Program-made: the position numbers and the translations under genes | Assembly: GCA_905215385.1 (NCBI GenBank) | Contig: CAJMPY010000008.1 | Span: 27,341-91,340, forward strand | Direction of reading: 5' to 3' | DNA length: 64,000 nt | From: an uncultured bacterium | Lineage (GTDB): Bacteria; Actinomycetota; Coriobacteriia; Coriobacteriales; Coriobacteriaceae | Shown: piece after piece, positions 32,925 through 41,363 of the stretch | Position numbering within the stretch: position 1 is the stretch's first letter | Layout: the number at the start of each line of letters is the position of its first letter | Notes under the pieces: generated by a model | Told to the model about the DNA's origin: nothing | Seen by the model: only the letters and a program-made list of their open reading frames with translations | The model's database searches: none

Positions 32925-32963
32925 ACGGCGGGTCCGAGCAGATTCGGGCCCGCCGTCTTTTTC
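32925..32963 (+). terminator. Terminator of flavodoxin-like gene
   Basis: A stem of 12 of 13 matched pairs (32925-32937 with 32944-32956) is followed by CTTTTTCTTT. Confidence 0.82.
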
Positions 32964-32968
32964 TTTCG

Positions 32969-34138
32969 TTACTCGGTAAAGGCGTTGCCGACGCTCTGGC
33001 CGCCAACATACGTCTCGACGAGGGTGAGCTCATGGTCGAACACGACAAAGTCGGCGTCGCGACCCGGCATGATGCTGCCGCACTTATCCTCGATGTGCGC
33101 GGAGCGTGCCGGCACCTCGGTTGCCATGCGAATGGCGATATCGGCGCTGGCGATGCCCCAGTCGACGATGTTCTTGACGCCCTGGGCAAGCGTGAGCACC
33201 GAACCGGCAATACTCTTGCCATCGGCGAGCCAGCACAGGTTGTCCTTCATGATGACGTCCATGCCACCACTGGTGTAGCTGCCCTCGGGCATGCCGCCGC
33301 AACCCAGGCAGTCGGTGATGAGCACCGTGTGCTGCCAGCCCTTTGCCTGCAGCAGCGCCTTGATGGCGGCAGGGTTTACGTGCTTGCCGTCACAGATGAT
33401 CTCGGCGTAGGTCTCGGGCGTGGACATAGCAGCGCCCACGACACCGGGCTCACGGTGATGCAGCCCGCGCTGGCCGTTATAGGTATGCGTAAAGCAGCTG
33501 GCACCGGCGTTGATGGCGGCGATGCACTCATCGTAGGTGGCGTCGGAGTGACCGATGCTGGTCACCACACCCTTGGCGTTCAGAGCAGCCGCATAAGCAG
33601 CGGCACCGTCGCGCTCGGCCGCCATAGCGCTCTTAACGATGCGACCACCCGCAGCCTCCTGCCACTGATCGAAGACCTCCTCGGAAGGATCGATCAGATA
33701 TGCAGGGTTCTGCGCGCCCACGTGCTTCATGGTAAAGAAGGGGCCCTCCAGGTAGATACCCTGAATACGAGCACCGCAGAAGTCGGGGCCGCGACCCTCA
33801 TCCGCCTGGGCGATGGCGGCGCAGGCATCCTTGATCTGCTCGACGCCATCGGTGAACGTCGTGGGCAGCCAGCTGGTGGTACCGCGACGGGCGAGCTCAG
33901 TCGAGCTGATATCGATGCCCTCGGGATCGTTATCGGTAGTTGAGTGGTTGTAGAAGCCATGGATGTGAGTATCGACCATACCCGGTGCGATCCACGATCC
34001 CGTGTAGTCCTTAATCTCGCAAGAGGGCTCGTCGGCCTGCCAGGCGCCAAAGACGCCGTCTTCGACCATGAGATAGCCGCCCAGCTGCGGGCCTGCCGGC
34101 AAGAAGAACTTGTCAGCCTTAATTGCGTACGTGCTCAT
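32969..34138 (-). CDS. nagA: N-acetylglucosamine/N-acetylgalactosamine-6-phosphate deacetylase
   Basis: NagA removes acetate from the N-acetyl-hexosamine-6-phosphate made by the PTS. The 389-residue protein has the amidohydrolase signatures VDTHIHGFYNHSTTD (metal-binding HxH-like site), the later GHSDATY and FTHTYNG (metal histidines), LITDCLGCGGMPEG with the catalytic aspartate, and the closing PGRDADFVVFD. The ATG at 34138 has AGGAG at ideal spacing; a GTG two codons earlier is less likely. With agaS and the PTS next to it, the substrate is probably GalNAc-6-phosphate, but GlcNAc-6-phosphate is also possible. Confidence 0.92.
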   Translation of the reverse strand: MSTYAIKADKFFLPAGPQLGGYLMVEDGVFGAWQADEPSCEIKDYTGSWIAPGMVDTHIHGFYNHSTTDNDPEGIDISSTELARRGTTSWLPTTFTDGVEQIKDACAAIAQADEGRGPDFCGARIQGIYLEGPFFTMKHVGAQNPAYLIDPSEEVFDQWQEAAGGRIVKSAMAAERDGAAAYAAALNAKGVVTSIGHSDATYDECIAAINAGASCFTHTYNGQRGLHHREPGVVGAAMSTPETYAEIICDGKHVNPAAIKALLQAKGWQHTVLITDCLGCGGMPEGSYTSGGMDVIMKDNLCWLADGKSIAGSVLTLAQGVKNIVDWGIASADIAIRMATEVPARSAHIEDKCGSIMPGRDADFVVFDHELTLVETYVGGQSVGNAFTE

Positions 34139-34198
34139 ATGCACTCCTTGCTTCTAAAGCAGTTGACTGTGGTGATGCTTATACCCAGCCCACGTAAA

Positions 34199-34240
34199 AA
34201 CAAAAAGCGCCCGCCCGCCGTTATGAGCGGACGGGCGCCC
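34199..34240 (-). terminator. Terminator between agaS and nagA
   Basis: A GC-rich stem (34207-34217 with 34228-34238) is followed on the minus strand by CTTTTTGTTTTT. It should reduce read-through from agaS into nagA. Confidence 0.8.
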
Positions 34241-34256
34241 TTACAGGGGGACGCGA

Positions 34257-35423
34257 TTAAGCGGTGAAGGGGTGAATCGTCACGCCCTTGACCACGCGGT
34301 TGACCGTGCCGGTGGGGCTCGGCGTGTCGGGCGTGTTGCCCACGCGCACGGAGTTGAGCAGGCTGATAGCCTGGGCAAACATCACGAACGGCAGGGCGAG
34401 GTAGCCCTCGGGAAGTGCCTCGTAGCCCTTAAAGGTGAAGGACTCACCCTCGTAGACAGTAGCGCCATCCTGCTGAACGGCAACGGTGTGCTGAGCGATC
34501 TCGTCGCCACCGATCTCGTTGAGGATGTCGATATCGTACTGACGGGTGTAGGCGTCGTTGTTGACGAACACGAAGACGAGCGTCTTATCGTCGACGAAGG
34601 ACTTAGGTCCGTGACGATAGCCCATGGAGGTGTCGTAGGAAGTAGCGACCAGACCGTGAGCGAGCTCGAGGATCTTGAGCTGGCTCTCCTGGGCAAGGCC
34701 ACCGAAGGAGCCAGAGCCCAAGTAGGTTACGCGGTTGAAGTCGCCAGCCAGGTAATCGGCGATCTCAGGCTCACGGGAGATGACCTCCTCGCCCATCTTG
34801 GCGATGGTCTCGACCCATTCAGCCTTCTGCTCGTCAGAGGCAGTGTCGAAAATAAGGGTGGAGAGCAGGGTCATGCAAGAATAAGAGCCGGTCATGGCAA
34901 AGCCCTTGTCGTTGGCGCGCGGGATGAGCAGCGTCAGCGCATTGGGGTCATCAGCGGACTCGACGGCGAGCTTGCCCTCGGGAGCGCAGGTGATGTTGAG
35001 GAACTTGACGTTGTGGACGAGCTCCTTGGCAACGGCAACGGCGGCAAGGCTCTCGGGGCTGTTGCCAGAGCGGGCAAAGGAAACCACGAGTGTGGGATCC
35101 TCGGCGCGCAGGAAGTCGCGCGGGGCGCTCACGATGTCGGTCGTGGCGATGGGCTTAAAGTCGTAGAGATCAGTGTTGCCAGCGTGACGCAGGTACGGGG
35201 CGCAGGTATCGCCAACATAGTCGGACGTACCGGCACCGGTGAAGACAACGGACAGACGACCCTCGCCCATAGCGCGAGCCTCGGCCAGGAAGGCCTCGAT
35301 GGCCTCCTTGTTCTCGCGATAGATGTTGAGCGTATCACGCCAAAGCTCGGGCTGCTGAGCAATCTCGGCCGTGGTGATCTGGGCGCCGAGCTCGGTGAGC
35401 TCCTCGACACTCTTCTCGAACAT
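34257..35423 (-). CDS. agaS: Galactosamine-6-phosphate deaminase/isomerase, SIS-domain AgaS
   Basis: AgaS converts galactosamine-6-phosphate to tagatose-6-phosphate plus ammonia. This 388-residue protein has two SIS domains: VVFTGAGTSDYVGDT with VSFARSGNSPES in the first, and YLGSGSFGGLAQESQLKILEL and SYDTSMGYRHGPKSF in the second, typical of AgaS rather than GlmS or NagB. It is the first gene after a promoter with a TATAAT box and a GntR-type operator. Its product feeds LacC copy 2 in the same locus. Confidence 0.9.
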   Translation of the reverse strand: MFEKSVEELTELGAQITTAEIAQQPELWRDTLNIYRENKEAIEAFLAEARAMGEGRLSVVFTGAGTSDYVGDTCAPYLRHAGNTDLYDFKPIATTDIVSAPRDFLRAEDPTLVVSFARSGNSPESLAAVAVAKELVHNVKFLNITCAPEGKLAVESADDPNALTLLIPRANDKGFAMTGSYSCMTLLSTLIFDTASDEQKAEWVETIAKMGEEVISREPEIADYLAGDFNRVTYLGSGSFGGLAQESQLKILELAHGLVATSYDTSMGYRHGPKSFVDDKTLVFVFVNNDAYTRQYDIDILNEIGGDEIAQHTVAVQQDGATVYEGESFTFKGYEALPEGYLALPFVMFAQAISLLNSVRVGNTPDTPSPTGTVNRVVKGVTIHPFTA

Positions 35424-35462
35424 TTCTAATACCTCTCTCTAGAAGTAATCCTCTGACGTGCA

Positions 35463-35499
35463 ATTATACACTTCGGTTGGTTATCTGGTAGTAACCAGT
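35463..35499 (-). promoter_or_regulatory. agaS promoter with GntR-type operator
   Basis: The minus strand shows -10 TATAAT at 35463-35468. The palindrome ACTGGTTACTACCAGA (35484-35499) covers the -35 position. The same ACTGGTAGTAACCA motif lies before the PTS operon (39776-39793), so the GntR regulator next door likely represses both. Confidence 0.68.
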
Positions 35500-35537
35500 T
35501 AAATGCAAAGAATCATCATATGGAAACAATGTGAACA

Positions 35538-36269
35538 CTAGTCGCTACGCTGGTGGTAAACCTTGTATTTAAACTGATCGGCACGAGCAACCGAGAGCGT
35601 ATACTCCACAACCTCGTTTGACTCGTTATACGTAGTCCTGACCAAATCGAGCACAGGCGAGCCCTCGACAATTCCCAAAAGGTGGGCATCGGTGGGACGG
35701 GCTATGCTCGCATAGAACTCCTCTTCGGCCACGCGTATCTTTTGCTGAAAGTCTTGCTCAATCACATCGTAAAGCGGCTTACGCTCCAGCAGCGGTCGCT
35801 TTAGGGACAGAAATTGACGAACCGGTAGATAGCTGCGTTCGACCATCATGGGCATGTTGTCAGCAGAACGAAGGCGCTTGAGCTTAAAAATGCGATCACC
35901 GATACGCAATCCCATATGCTCGGCCAGATTCTTATCGGCCTCCATCTCGCAAAACTCTAGAATCGTGGTCTCGGGGTCGCGACCCATCGCCCGCATCTGC
36001 TCGGTAAAGCTGTAGGACTGCATAAGATTGGTTGCCTTTGCCGAACGGTCGGTCACAAAGGTACCGCGACCGTGCTGCCGAACCACCAGTCCTAAACGCT
36101 CCAGTTCCTGCAGAGCCAGGCGTACCGTAGTGCGCGAGAGGCCATAGCGCTCCGAAAGTTCGCGCTCGGAAGGAATCATGTCACCGGCGCGATATTCATG
36201 GTCAATCTTTTCGGTCAGAATATCGACCAGCTGATCGTACAGCGGTTGCTTACGCGCTCCGATCGCCAT
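35538..36269 (-). CDS. GntR/HutC-family regulator of the GalNAc locus
   Basis: This 243-residue protein has an N-terminal GntR winged helix (PLYDQLVDILTEKI, then MIPSERELSERYGLSRTTVR, about residues 9-50, and QHGRGTFV wing) and a C-terminal UTRA effector domain (TNLMQSYSFTEQMRAMG, KLKRLRSADNMPMMVERSYLP, EEFYASIARPTDA). HutC/NagR/AgaR-type regulators sense amino-sugar phosphates. It lies between agaS and the PTS operon, both preceded by the ACTGGT palindrome, so it is the likely local repressor. Confidence 0.9.
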   Translation of the reverse strand: MAIGARKQPLYDQLVDILTEKIDHEYRAGDMIPSERELSERYGLSRTTVRLALQELERLGLVVRQHGRGTFVTDRSAKATNLMQSYSFTEQMRAMGRDPETTILEFCEMEADKNLAEHMGLRIGDRIFKLKRLRSADNMPMMVERSYLPVRQFLSLKRPLLERKPLYDVIEQDFQQKIRVAEEEFYASIARPTDAHLLGIVEGSPVLDLVRTTYNESNEVVEYTLSVARADQFKYKVYHQRSD

Positions 36270-36354
36270 CCTATCCTCCCTTTTGCTCGAATTCGGCTAA
36301 CTACCTAGGGTGTTAAGCATTATCGGTCTGCAACACCCGAATCATTAAGAAAAC

Positions 36355-36388
36355 AAAAGCCGCGCGCTCTTTCGAGCACGCGGCTTTT
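36355..36388 (-). terminator. Terminator of the GalNAc PTS operon
   Basis: A stem of about 14 bp (AAAAGCCGCG...CGCGGCTTTT) with a TTTC loop is followed on the minus strand by TTTTGTTTTC. Confidence 0.87.
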
Positions 36389-36454
36389 AACATACACATG
36401 GCTTAAGGGGTCGGGGTGTGAGCCGCGTAGGGACACACCCCTCAAGCTAGAGCC

Positions 36455-37537
36455 TTACCAGATGCTCGGCCAGAGACCAAGCGGGCCAGCGCCCAGGATG
36501 CCCAGAACGAAGAGCAGCAGAATGCCCTTGGTCGGGGTCCAGCTGTGCTTAGCGAACATGTAGTAAAGCAGCAGCGTAAGCATAAGCGGGACAAGCTTCG
36601 GAACGATGGTGTTGAGGGTGTCGGCAACAGAGAAGTTGACCGGATCCTCGGTGACGGTGCCGTAGGTGACGGACTCCATGCCGTTGCCCAGATCGGTGAC
36701 GCCGCACTCGACAGCGTTGCCGTCGGCATCGGAAGCGGTGAGGGCGTTGCCGTCCTCATCGGTCATGGCGATGGTACCGGCCTCAGCGGTCTCGGTATCG
36801 ATGCCCTCCATACCGGTGAAGTTCTCGGCCTCCTTCTCGGAGACGATCACGGTAGTAGCGGAGAGGCCGCGGGTGGTGCCGTTGGGGATCTGGAGGTTGA
36901 TCTGGGTGCCACCCATGGTGACGACCAGGCAACCGACGACGAAGACGCCCATGATGGAAGCGGCACGCGTAAAGGCCTGCATGTTGGCGGTCAGAGCGTC
37001 AATAGCGCTGGTGCCAAGCTTGTAGGACCAGTTCATGAGCCAGAAGCGCAGAGCGAACTGGACGACGTTGAAGATCACCAGGAAGATCAGCGGCGCAGCG
37101 GCGTTACCGTTGATAGCCATGTTGGAGGTGATGCCGGCCGTGATAGGCACGAGCGTCAGCCAGAACAGGGCGTCACCGATACCACCGAGCGGGCCCATTG
37201 CGGCAACGCGGACGGCGCGGATCGTGGGGATGTCAACCTTGTTCTGCTCGAGCGAAAGCACGATACCCATGACAAAGGTGACGAGGAACGGGTGAGTGTT
37301 GAAGAACTCCAGGTTGTGGCTCATGGAAGCCGCGAGGTCGTTCTTGTTGGTGTGGATCTTCTCCAGACCGGGGATGATGGAGTAGAGCCAACCGGCGGCC
37401 TGCATACGCTCGTAGTTGAACGAGGCCTGCAGGAAGCAGGAGCGCCAAGCCATCTTGTTGAGGGTCTTCTGGTCGAGCTGCGGAGCAGGAGTGAGATCCT
37501 CGTAGTGCTCCGGGATCACATACTCATTAGATGCCAT
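36455..37537 (-). CDS. PTS mannose/GalNAc-family EIID component with large insert
   Basis: EIID is one of the two membrane subunits of a mannose-family PTS. The N-terminal 200 residues show the family signatures (ASFNYERMQAAGW, MGPLGGIGDALFW) and the C-terminus ends in hydrophobic helices. Residues about 221-302 form an extra acidic, threonine/glutamate-rich segment (SEKEAENFTGMEG, TDEDGNALTASDADG) that makes the protein 360 residues, longer than usual (about 270-300). The insert sits between transmembrane parts, so it is probably extracytoplasmic. The ATG at 37537 lies inside the end of the EIIC gene (11-bp overlap). Confidence 0.88.
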   Translation of the reverse strand: MASNEYVIPEHYEDLTPAPQLDQKTLNKMAWRSCFLQASFNYERMQAAGWLYSIIPGLEKIHTNKNDLAASMSHNLEFFNTHPFLVTFVMGIVLSLEQNKVDIPTIRAVRVAAMGPLGGIGDALFWLTLVPITAGITSNMAINGNAAAPLIFLVIFNVVQFALRFWLMNWSYKLGTSAIDALTANMQAFTRAASIMGVFVVGCLVVTMGGTQINLQIPNGTTRGLSATTVIVSEKEAENFTGMEGIDTETAEAGTIAMTDEDGNALTASDADGNAVECGVTDLGNGMESVTYGTVTEDPVNFSVADTLNTIVPKLVPLMLTLLLYYMFAKHSWTPTKGILLLFVLGILGAGPLGLWPSIW

Positions 37538-38327
37538 CTTCGAAGTCACCTCCGTCAGAAACAGCTGCACCCTTCAGCTCGGTCTGCTGCTGGAAGTCCC
37601 AGAAGGCGATGCCGAAGCCGATGAGAGCGAGGATGAGCAGAGCAGGAGTTGCCAGAGAATCGTTGGCAACGGTGATGAGCGCGAGGCCAAAGCCCATGAG
37701 GAAGAAGCCCCACATATCGCGGTTCATCATAACCTTGAGCAGGACGGCGAAGCCGACGAAGCGCATCATGCCGCCTGCAGCGGAAAGACCGGTCTGCAGC
37801 CAAGTCGGGATGGCGGAAGCGATGGTCTGACCGATGGTGGCGCCAGCGATGAAGAACAGGGTGACGACGACGGCGAAGATCAGGCCGAGCAGAGCCATGG
37901 CGAAGTAGTTCAGACGCTCGATACCCTTGGTGTCAGCGTTGTGAGCCATGTTGTCCGCGGAGGACATGAGCGGCGACATAAGCGTGAAGACCAGGGTAAC
38001 GCCGAGCTGACCAAGCAGAGCGAACGGAATGGCAAGGCCGACTGCCGCGTTGGGCTCGAGGCCCGTGGCGATAGCGAGAATGGCTGCCATGATGCCGCCA
38101 ATGACGGCGTTAGGCGGCTGAGCGCCTCCGATCGGCATGTTGCCGATCGTCATGAGCTGATAAGTACCACCCACGAGAAGGCCGGTGTTGAGGTCGCCAA
38201 GGATAAGACCGATGACGGCGCCGGTGACGATGGGCTGATAGAGAGACTCGAGGAAGTTGAACTGGTCGATTGCCGCGATGAACGTGACGACGAAGACCAG
38301 AGCGACCTGGATGATCGAGTATTCCAT
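37527..38327 (-). CDS. PTS mannose/GalNAc-family EIIC component
   Basis: This 266-residue polytopic protein is the sugar channel subunit of the mannose-family PTS. It starts with the family pattern (AAIDQFNFLESLYQPIVTG, then GLILGDLNTGLLVGGTYQLM) and has about six to eight hydrophobic segments. GGAGGA lies before the ATG. It is flanked by EIIB and EIID. Sorbose/GalNAc-type EIIC proteins have this size. Specificity for GalNAc or galactosamine is inferred from nagA and agaS. Confidence 0.9.
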   Translation of the reverse strand: MEYSIIQVALVFVVTFIAAIDQFNFLESLYQPIVTGAVIGLILGDLNTGLLVGGTYQLMTIGNMPIGGAQPPNAVIGGIMAAILAIATGLEPNAAVGLAIPFALLGQLGVTLVFTLMSPLMSSADNMAHNADTKGIERLNYFAMALLGLIFAVVVTLFFIAGATIGQTIASAIPTWLQTGLSAAGGMMRFVGFAVLLKVMMNRDMWGFFLMGFGLALITVANDSLATPALLILALIGFGIAFWDFQQQTELKGAAVSDGGDFEDGI

Positions 38328-38417
38328 CTTGCTCCTCCTTTCAAAATGTATGTACGCACTTTGGATAACACGTACAGAATGTCAGGGTTTCACTCCTGAC
38401 AACGTGGATCATGAGGA

Positions 38418-38900
38418 TTACGAGAAGAGCTTGCTCGTGTCCTCAACAGGCGTGCTCGGAACGCGCCTGATCTCCAACTCCACCCCCAATTCCTGCAGCT
38501 CTTTAAACGCAGCGACATCCTCGTCGTTAACTGCGACGGAGGTGGCGACTTGGCGCTTTCCTTCCGACATGTGCATGTTGCCGATGTTTACCTTCTTTAT
38601 AGGCACACCGCCCTTGACGAGCGTAAGCACGTCTTCCGGTGTTTCGGCCACGATGAAGATCTTCTGGCGCGGGCTCGCCTTGCCGATGACGTCGATGGTC
38701 TTCTGCAGGGAGAAGAAACGCGTAGCAACGCCGGTGGGAGCGGCCATCTTCATGAGGTTCTGGCGCATGGTGTTGTTCGACACGTCGTCGTTGGCGACGA
38801 GGATGAGGTTGGAGCCCAGGGTGGAGTTCCACTGGGTGGCAACCTGACCATGAACCAGTCGGTTATCGATGCGGGTAAGAAGAATGTTGGGTTCTGCCAT
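38418..38900 (-). CDS. PTS mannose/GalNAc-family EIIB component
   Basis: This 160-residue cytoplasmic subunit passes phosphate from EIIA to the sugar. The active histidine H17 lies in RIDNRLVHGQVATQW, and LVKGGVPIKKVNIGNMH is the usual later signature. GAAAGGAAG precedes the ATG. It is the intact paralogue of the EIIB-like protein at 15323-15805, which has tyrosine at this position. Confidence 0.92.
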   Translation of the reverse strand: MAEPNILLTRIDNRLVHGQVATQWNSTLGSNLILVANDDVSNNTMRQNLMKMAAPTGVATRFFSLQKTIDVIGKASPRQKIFIVAETPEDVLTLVKGGVPIKKVNIGNMHMSEGKRQVATSVAVNDEDVAAFKELQELGVELEIRRVPSTPVEDTSKLFS

Positions 38901-38936
38901 GTTGATCAGCTTCCTTTCGTTATTTGCTGACGACAG

Positions 38937-39218
38937 TTACTTGATCTCCTGAATCGCGTAACGCGAAACATCTACGACGGCACCGGATCGGACTTTGATC
39001 TGGACCTTTTCGCCTTCGATGCCTTTGACGGTTCCGTAGATACCGCCGGCGAAAAGAACCTCCTGACCCGGCTTGAGCTCCGTGTGCAGCTCCTTGAAGT
39101 ACTTCTGCTTCTTCTTCATGTTGATTTGCGACCAGATGGTGTAAACCAAGCCCATGATGACAAGCAGGCCCAAAAGAGCGACCGAGGAACTCAGAACACT
39201 GGCTCCGAAATCGGCCAT
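38937..39218 (-). CDS. yajC: YajC-family membrane protein within the PTS operon
   Basis: This 93-residue protein has one N-terminal transmembrane segment (about 8-28), then NMKKKQKYFKELHTELKPGQEVLFAGGIYGTVKGIEG, spread over the conserved YajC core. YajC is an accessory subunit of the SecDF translocon, but YajC-like genes also occur in mannose-family PTS operons of streptococci. Its start overlaps the EIIA stop and it lies before EIIB, so it is co-transcribed and likely helps PTS assembly or membrane insertion. This may not be the cell's main YajC. Confidence 0.85.
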   Translation of the reverse strand: MADFGASVLSSSVALLGLLVIMGLVYTIWSQINMKKKQKYFKELHTELKPGQEVLFAGGIYGTVKGIEGEKVQIKVRSGAVVDVSRYAIQEIK

Positions 39219-39661
39219 TAGATGCCGTCCTCGTCGCCGAAGATATCCTCTTCCTCGGCACCAGCGACGGAAGCGACCGTCTGGGCGGTGATGCCCGTCT
39301 GGCCAACGGTCACGGCCTGCTCGCCAAGCTCGGCGAGCGTGGCGTTGCCGCGGAGGAACAGAAGCTCAATAACCATGGGAAGGTTAGTTCCAGTCAGAAT
39401 CTCGACGTTGTCGACATCCTGGGCAATCATCATTGCCTGGTTGAACGGGGTACCACCAAGCAGGTCGGTAAAGACGAGCACGCCATCGCACTCCTCGCGC
39501 ATGGCGGTAATAGCGGCGCGGAGATCCTCACCGTAGGAAGCAGCCTGGTCGCCCTCAAAAGGAACGACGGTAAAAGCGGGCTGGTCGCCAGCGACCATAG
39601 CGATAGCGCTTGCGAGGCCGGGTGCGAACTGTCCATGACCGGTAAGAATAAAGCCAACCAT
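39218..39661 (-). CDS. PTS mannose/GalNAc-family EIIA component
   Basis: This 147-residue protein is the EIIA of a mannose-family PTS, with the phosphohistidine H9 in FILTGHGQFAPG and the FTDLLGGTPFNQA signature. The C-terminus has an acidic tail (AEEEDIFGDED). It is the first gene of the operon EIIA-YajC-EIIB-EIIC-EIID, transcribed from the region with the GntR-type operator. AAGGGAA lies before the ATG. Confidence 0.92.
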   Translation of the reverse strand: MVGFILTGHGQFAPGLASAIAMVAGDQPAFTVVPFEGDQAASYGEDLRAAITAMREECDGVLVFTDLLGGTPFNQAMMIAQDVDNVEILTGTNLPMVIELLFLRGNATLAELGEQAVTVGQTGITAQTVASVAGAEEEDIFGDEDGI

Positions 39662-40364
39662 TCAAATTTCCCTTCCGAAGGTGTGTACGATCTGAGTCCG
39701 ATGATGTTCGGAAGCCAACGGGCAATCGCCCTTAAAGCTTCTTGGAAAGCGTTCTTTGAGAACCAGTGGTCTCTCAACTGGTAGTAACCACGTGACGTGT
39801 TGTTGTCACTATATCACCACAGAAGAGGTTGCTTTCGTTGATTCAAACAGTAAAACGTTTTTGCACCGTTCACGGTAAAAAATCGACCGTTTACCGCTCG
39901 TTAACACTTCTACCTGCGGTTTTGAAACCGTATCGAAATACTTTGACGAAAGATCGGAACCTTTTCTGTGTCTAAACAACGCAGGGTGGCTAAAAATGGC
40001 GTGTAGAAAAATTGCAGGTCATTGTGAAGATTTGTGAATTGGTCTTTTTGACTTAATACCAGTAAGAACCAGTTTCGATATTATCGGTGAACGGTAGTTT
40101 TCGACCGTTCACCGGTTATTTGCAATCGTTTACGGCCGTTTTCCCGAATGAATTGAGGATACCCGATGAAGCACTTGCGCGGTTGCAGGATATTTCAATA
40201 CTCGTCCATCTCCCCGCGCGCCAAACTCCCACTCCCTGAATGTGCCATAAGCTCTCGCTATTCGTCGTACAAATATTACTTACTCTATTACGTAATTGTT
40301 TATCGTTTGTCATTAAGTATGATATAAGATACAAGTATCATCCAAGACATTGGTTGGAGGAGCT
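39662..40364 (-). promoter_or_regulatory. PTS operon control region (long intergenic)
   Basis: This 700-bp AT-rich gap has no credible gene. On the minus strand a TATAGT box (39808-39813) is followed by AACTGGTAGTAACCACG (39776-39793), a copy of the GntR-type site before agaS; a third like it is at 40056-40073. The motif ACCGTTCACGG occurs at 39865-39875 (part of the 5-2-5 palindrome ACCGTTCACGGT) and a perfect 11-bp inverted pair CGGTGAACGGT/ACCGTTCACCG lies at 40085-40095 and 40104-40114, with looser copies at 39886 and 40125. At least two regulators seem to act here. Confidence 0.62.
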
Positions 40365-41003
40365 ATGATCCGCTGGAACGTATCCAAATCGAATGAAGCC
40401 ATCAACCGTGAACAGGCAATAGCCAATCTGAGGAAGCTCACTCGCTACTGCAAATGGGCCACAATCTGCACCGCCGTGGCGCTCGCTCTGGGACTCCTCG
40501 CAGTCATTGCAATCTACGATCTACTCATATTGCCTAGCCTCTCCCAAGGGTTCTGTCTCCAATCCGTAGAGCTTGAGGCTGGCGAAGGGCCAATTCTCGC
40601 TCTCGTCGGCGCCGATGAACACACCCCTCTTATGCTTGTCGCGCACGACGGTCATACTGCCATAGGGAGCGCCATGATGGCATGCCTTGCGTTTGCCATC
40701 GTGCTAAGCGCATACAGGTTTTTCTCCGCCATTGAAAAGGCGGGCAGGCCCTTTGACCTCGAATGCATCCGCATACTACGTCAAGTAGGATATTTGTTCC
40801 TTATTGGCGGCGTTGCTGTGAAGCTTCTTGGTGCCATAGTCACGGGGCTGATACTCTCAGGATTTGGCGGCAACTTTACGGATGCGCTTGGCGGCCAGCA
40901 CCTCGACCTCTCTATGGTCTTTGCAGGCCTGATTATTAGCCTGATTGCCAGCGTCTTCCAGTACGGGTGTATCCTGCAAAAACAAGATGACGAGTTGCTC
41001 TAG
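40365..41003 (+). CDS. DUF2975-type membrane protein
   Basis: This 212-residue protein has four hydrophobic segments (about residues 33-55, 98-118, 138-160 and 178-198) and a short cytosolic start. Its layout and pairing with a small XRE regulator in the same operon match the DUF2975/YoaS-YozG-like pairs of Firmicutes and Actinobacteria. GGAGGA precedes the ATG at 40365; a TTG five codons earlier is not needed. The role is unknown; such pairs may be membrane-linked regulators. Confidence 0.8.
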   Translation: MIRWNVSKSNEAINREQAIANLRKLTRYCKWATICTAVALALGLLAVIAIYDLLILPSLSQGFCLQSVELEAGEGPILALVGADEHTPLMLVAHDGHTAIGSAMMACLAFAIVLSAYRFFSAIEKAGRPFDLECIRILRQVGYLFLIGGVAVKLLGAIVTGLILSGFGGNFTDALGGQHLDLSMVFAGLIISLIASVFQYGCILQKQDDELL

Positions 41004-41012
41004 GGGGAATCC

Positions 41013-41252
41013 ATGATTATTCTGCGGCTCGACCGCATGCTTGCCGAACGCAAGATTTCATCCAAAGAGCTTGCGGAACGCGTGGGTATCTCCCAGGTCA
41101 ATATGTCGCGTATCAAGACGGGCAAGGTTTCTGCCGTGCGCTTTTCAACTCTTGACGCGATATGCCGGGCACTCGACTGCCAACCGGGCGATGTTCTGGA
41201 ATACATACCTGACGATGAAGCCGATAGCCTCTTTGGGCTTAAAGATGAATAG
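41013..41252 (+). CDS. XRE/Cro-family small transcriptional regulator
   Basis: This 79-residue protein is one helix-turn-helix domain (MLAERKISSKELAERVGISQ, about residues 9-28, then LDAICRALDCQPGDVLEY), the YozG-like type that pairs with DUF2975 membrane proteins. It starts nine bases after the DUF2975 stop and has AGGGGGA upstream. It probably controls its own operon and perhaps senses a membrane signal through its partner. Confidence 0.88.
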   Translation: MIILRLDRMLAERKISSKELAERVGISQVNMSRIKTGKVSAVRFSTLDAICRALDCQPGDVLEYIPDDEADSLFGLKDE

Positions 41253-41289
41253 CCATAATTAAGCCGCCAATCACGCCCTCAACGCAAAA

Positions 41290-41320
41290 AGCCCGCCAGA
41301 ACGATGCGTTCTAGCGGGCT
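41290..41320 (-). terminator. Terminator of the SurA-like protein gene
   Basis: A 14-bp stem with one mismatch (41290-41303 with 41307-41320) is followed on the minus strand by TTTTTGCG. Confidence 0.83.
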
Positions 41321-41363
41321 CAATCAGATATTTCGACTTCGCGCTCGAAAGCTCAGGCAGACC

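Noticed and set aside
40116..40334. 72-codon minus-strand frame in the PTS control region
   Set aside because: It overlaps operator repeats and an AT-rich promoter region and has no recognisable domain.
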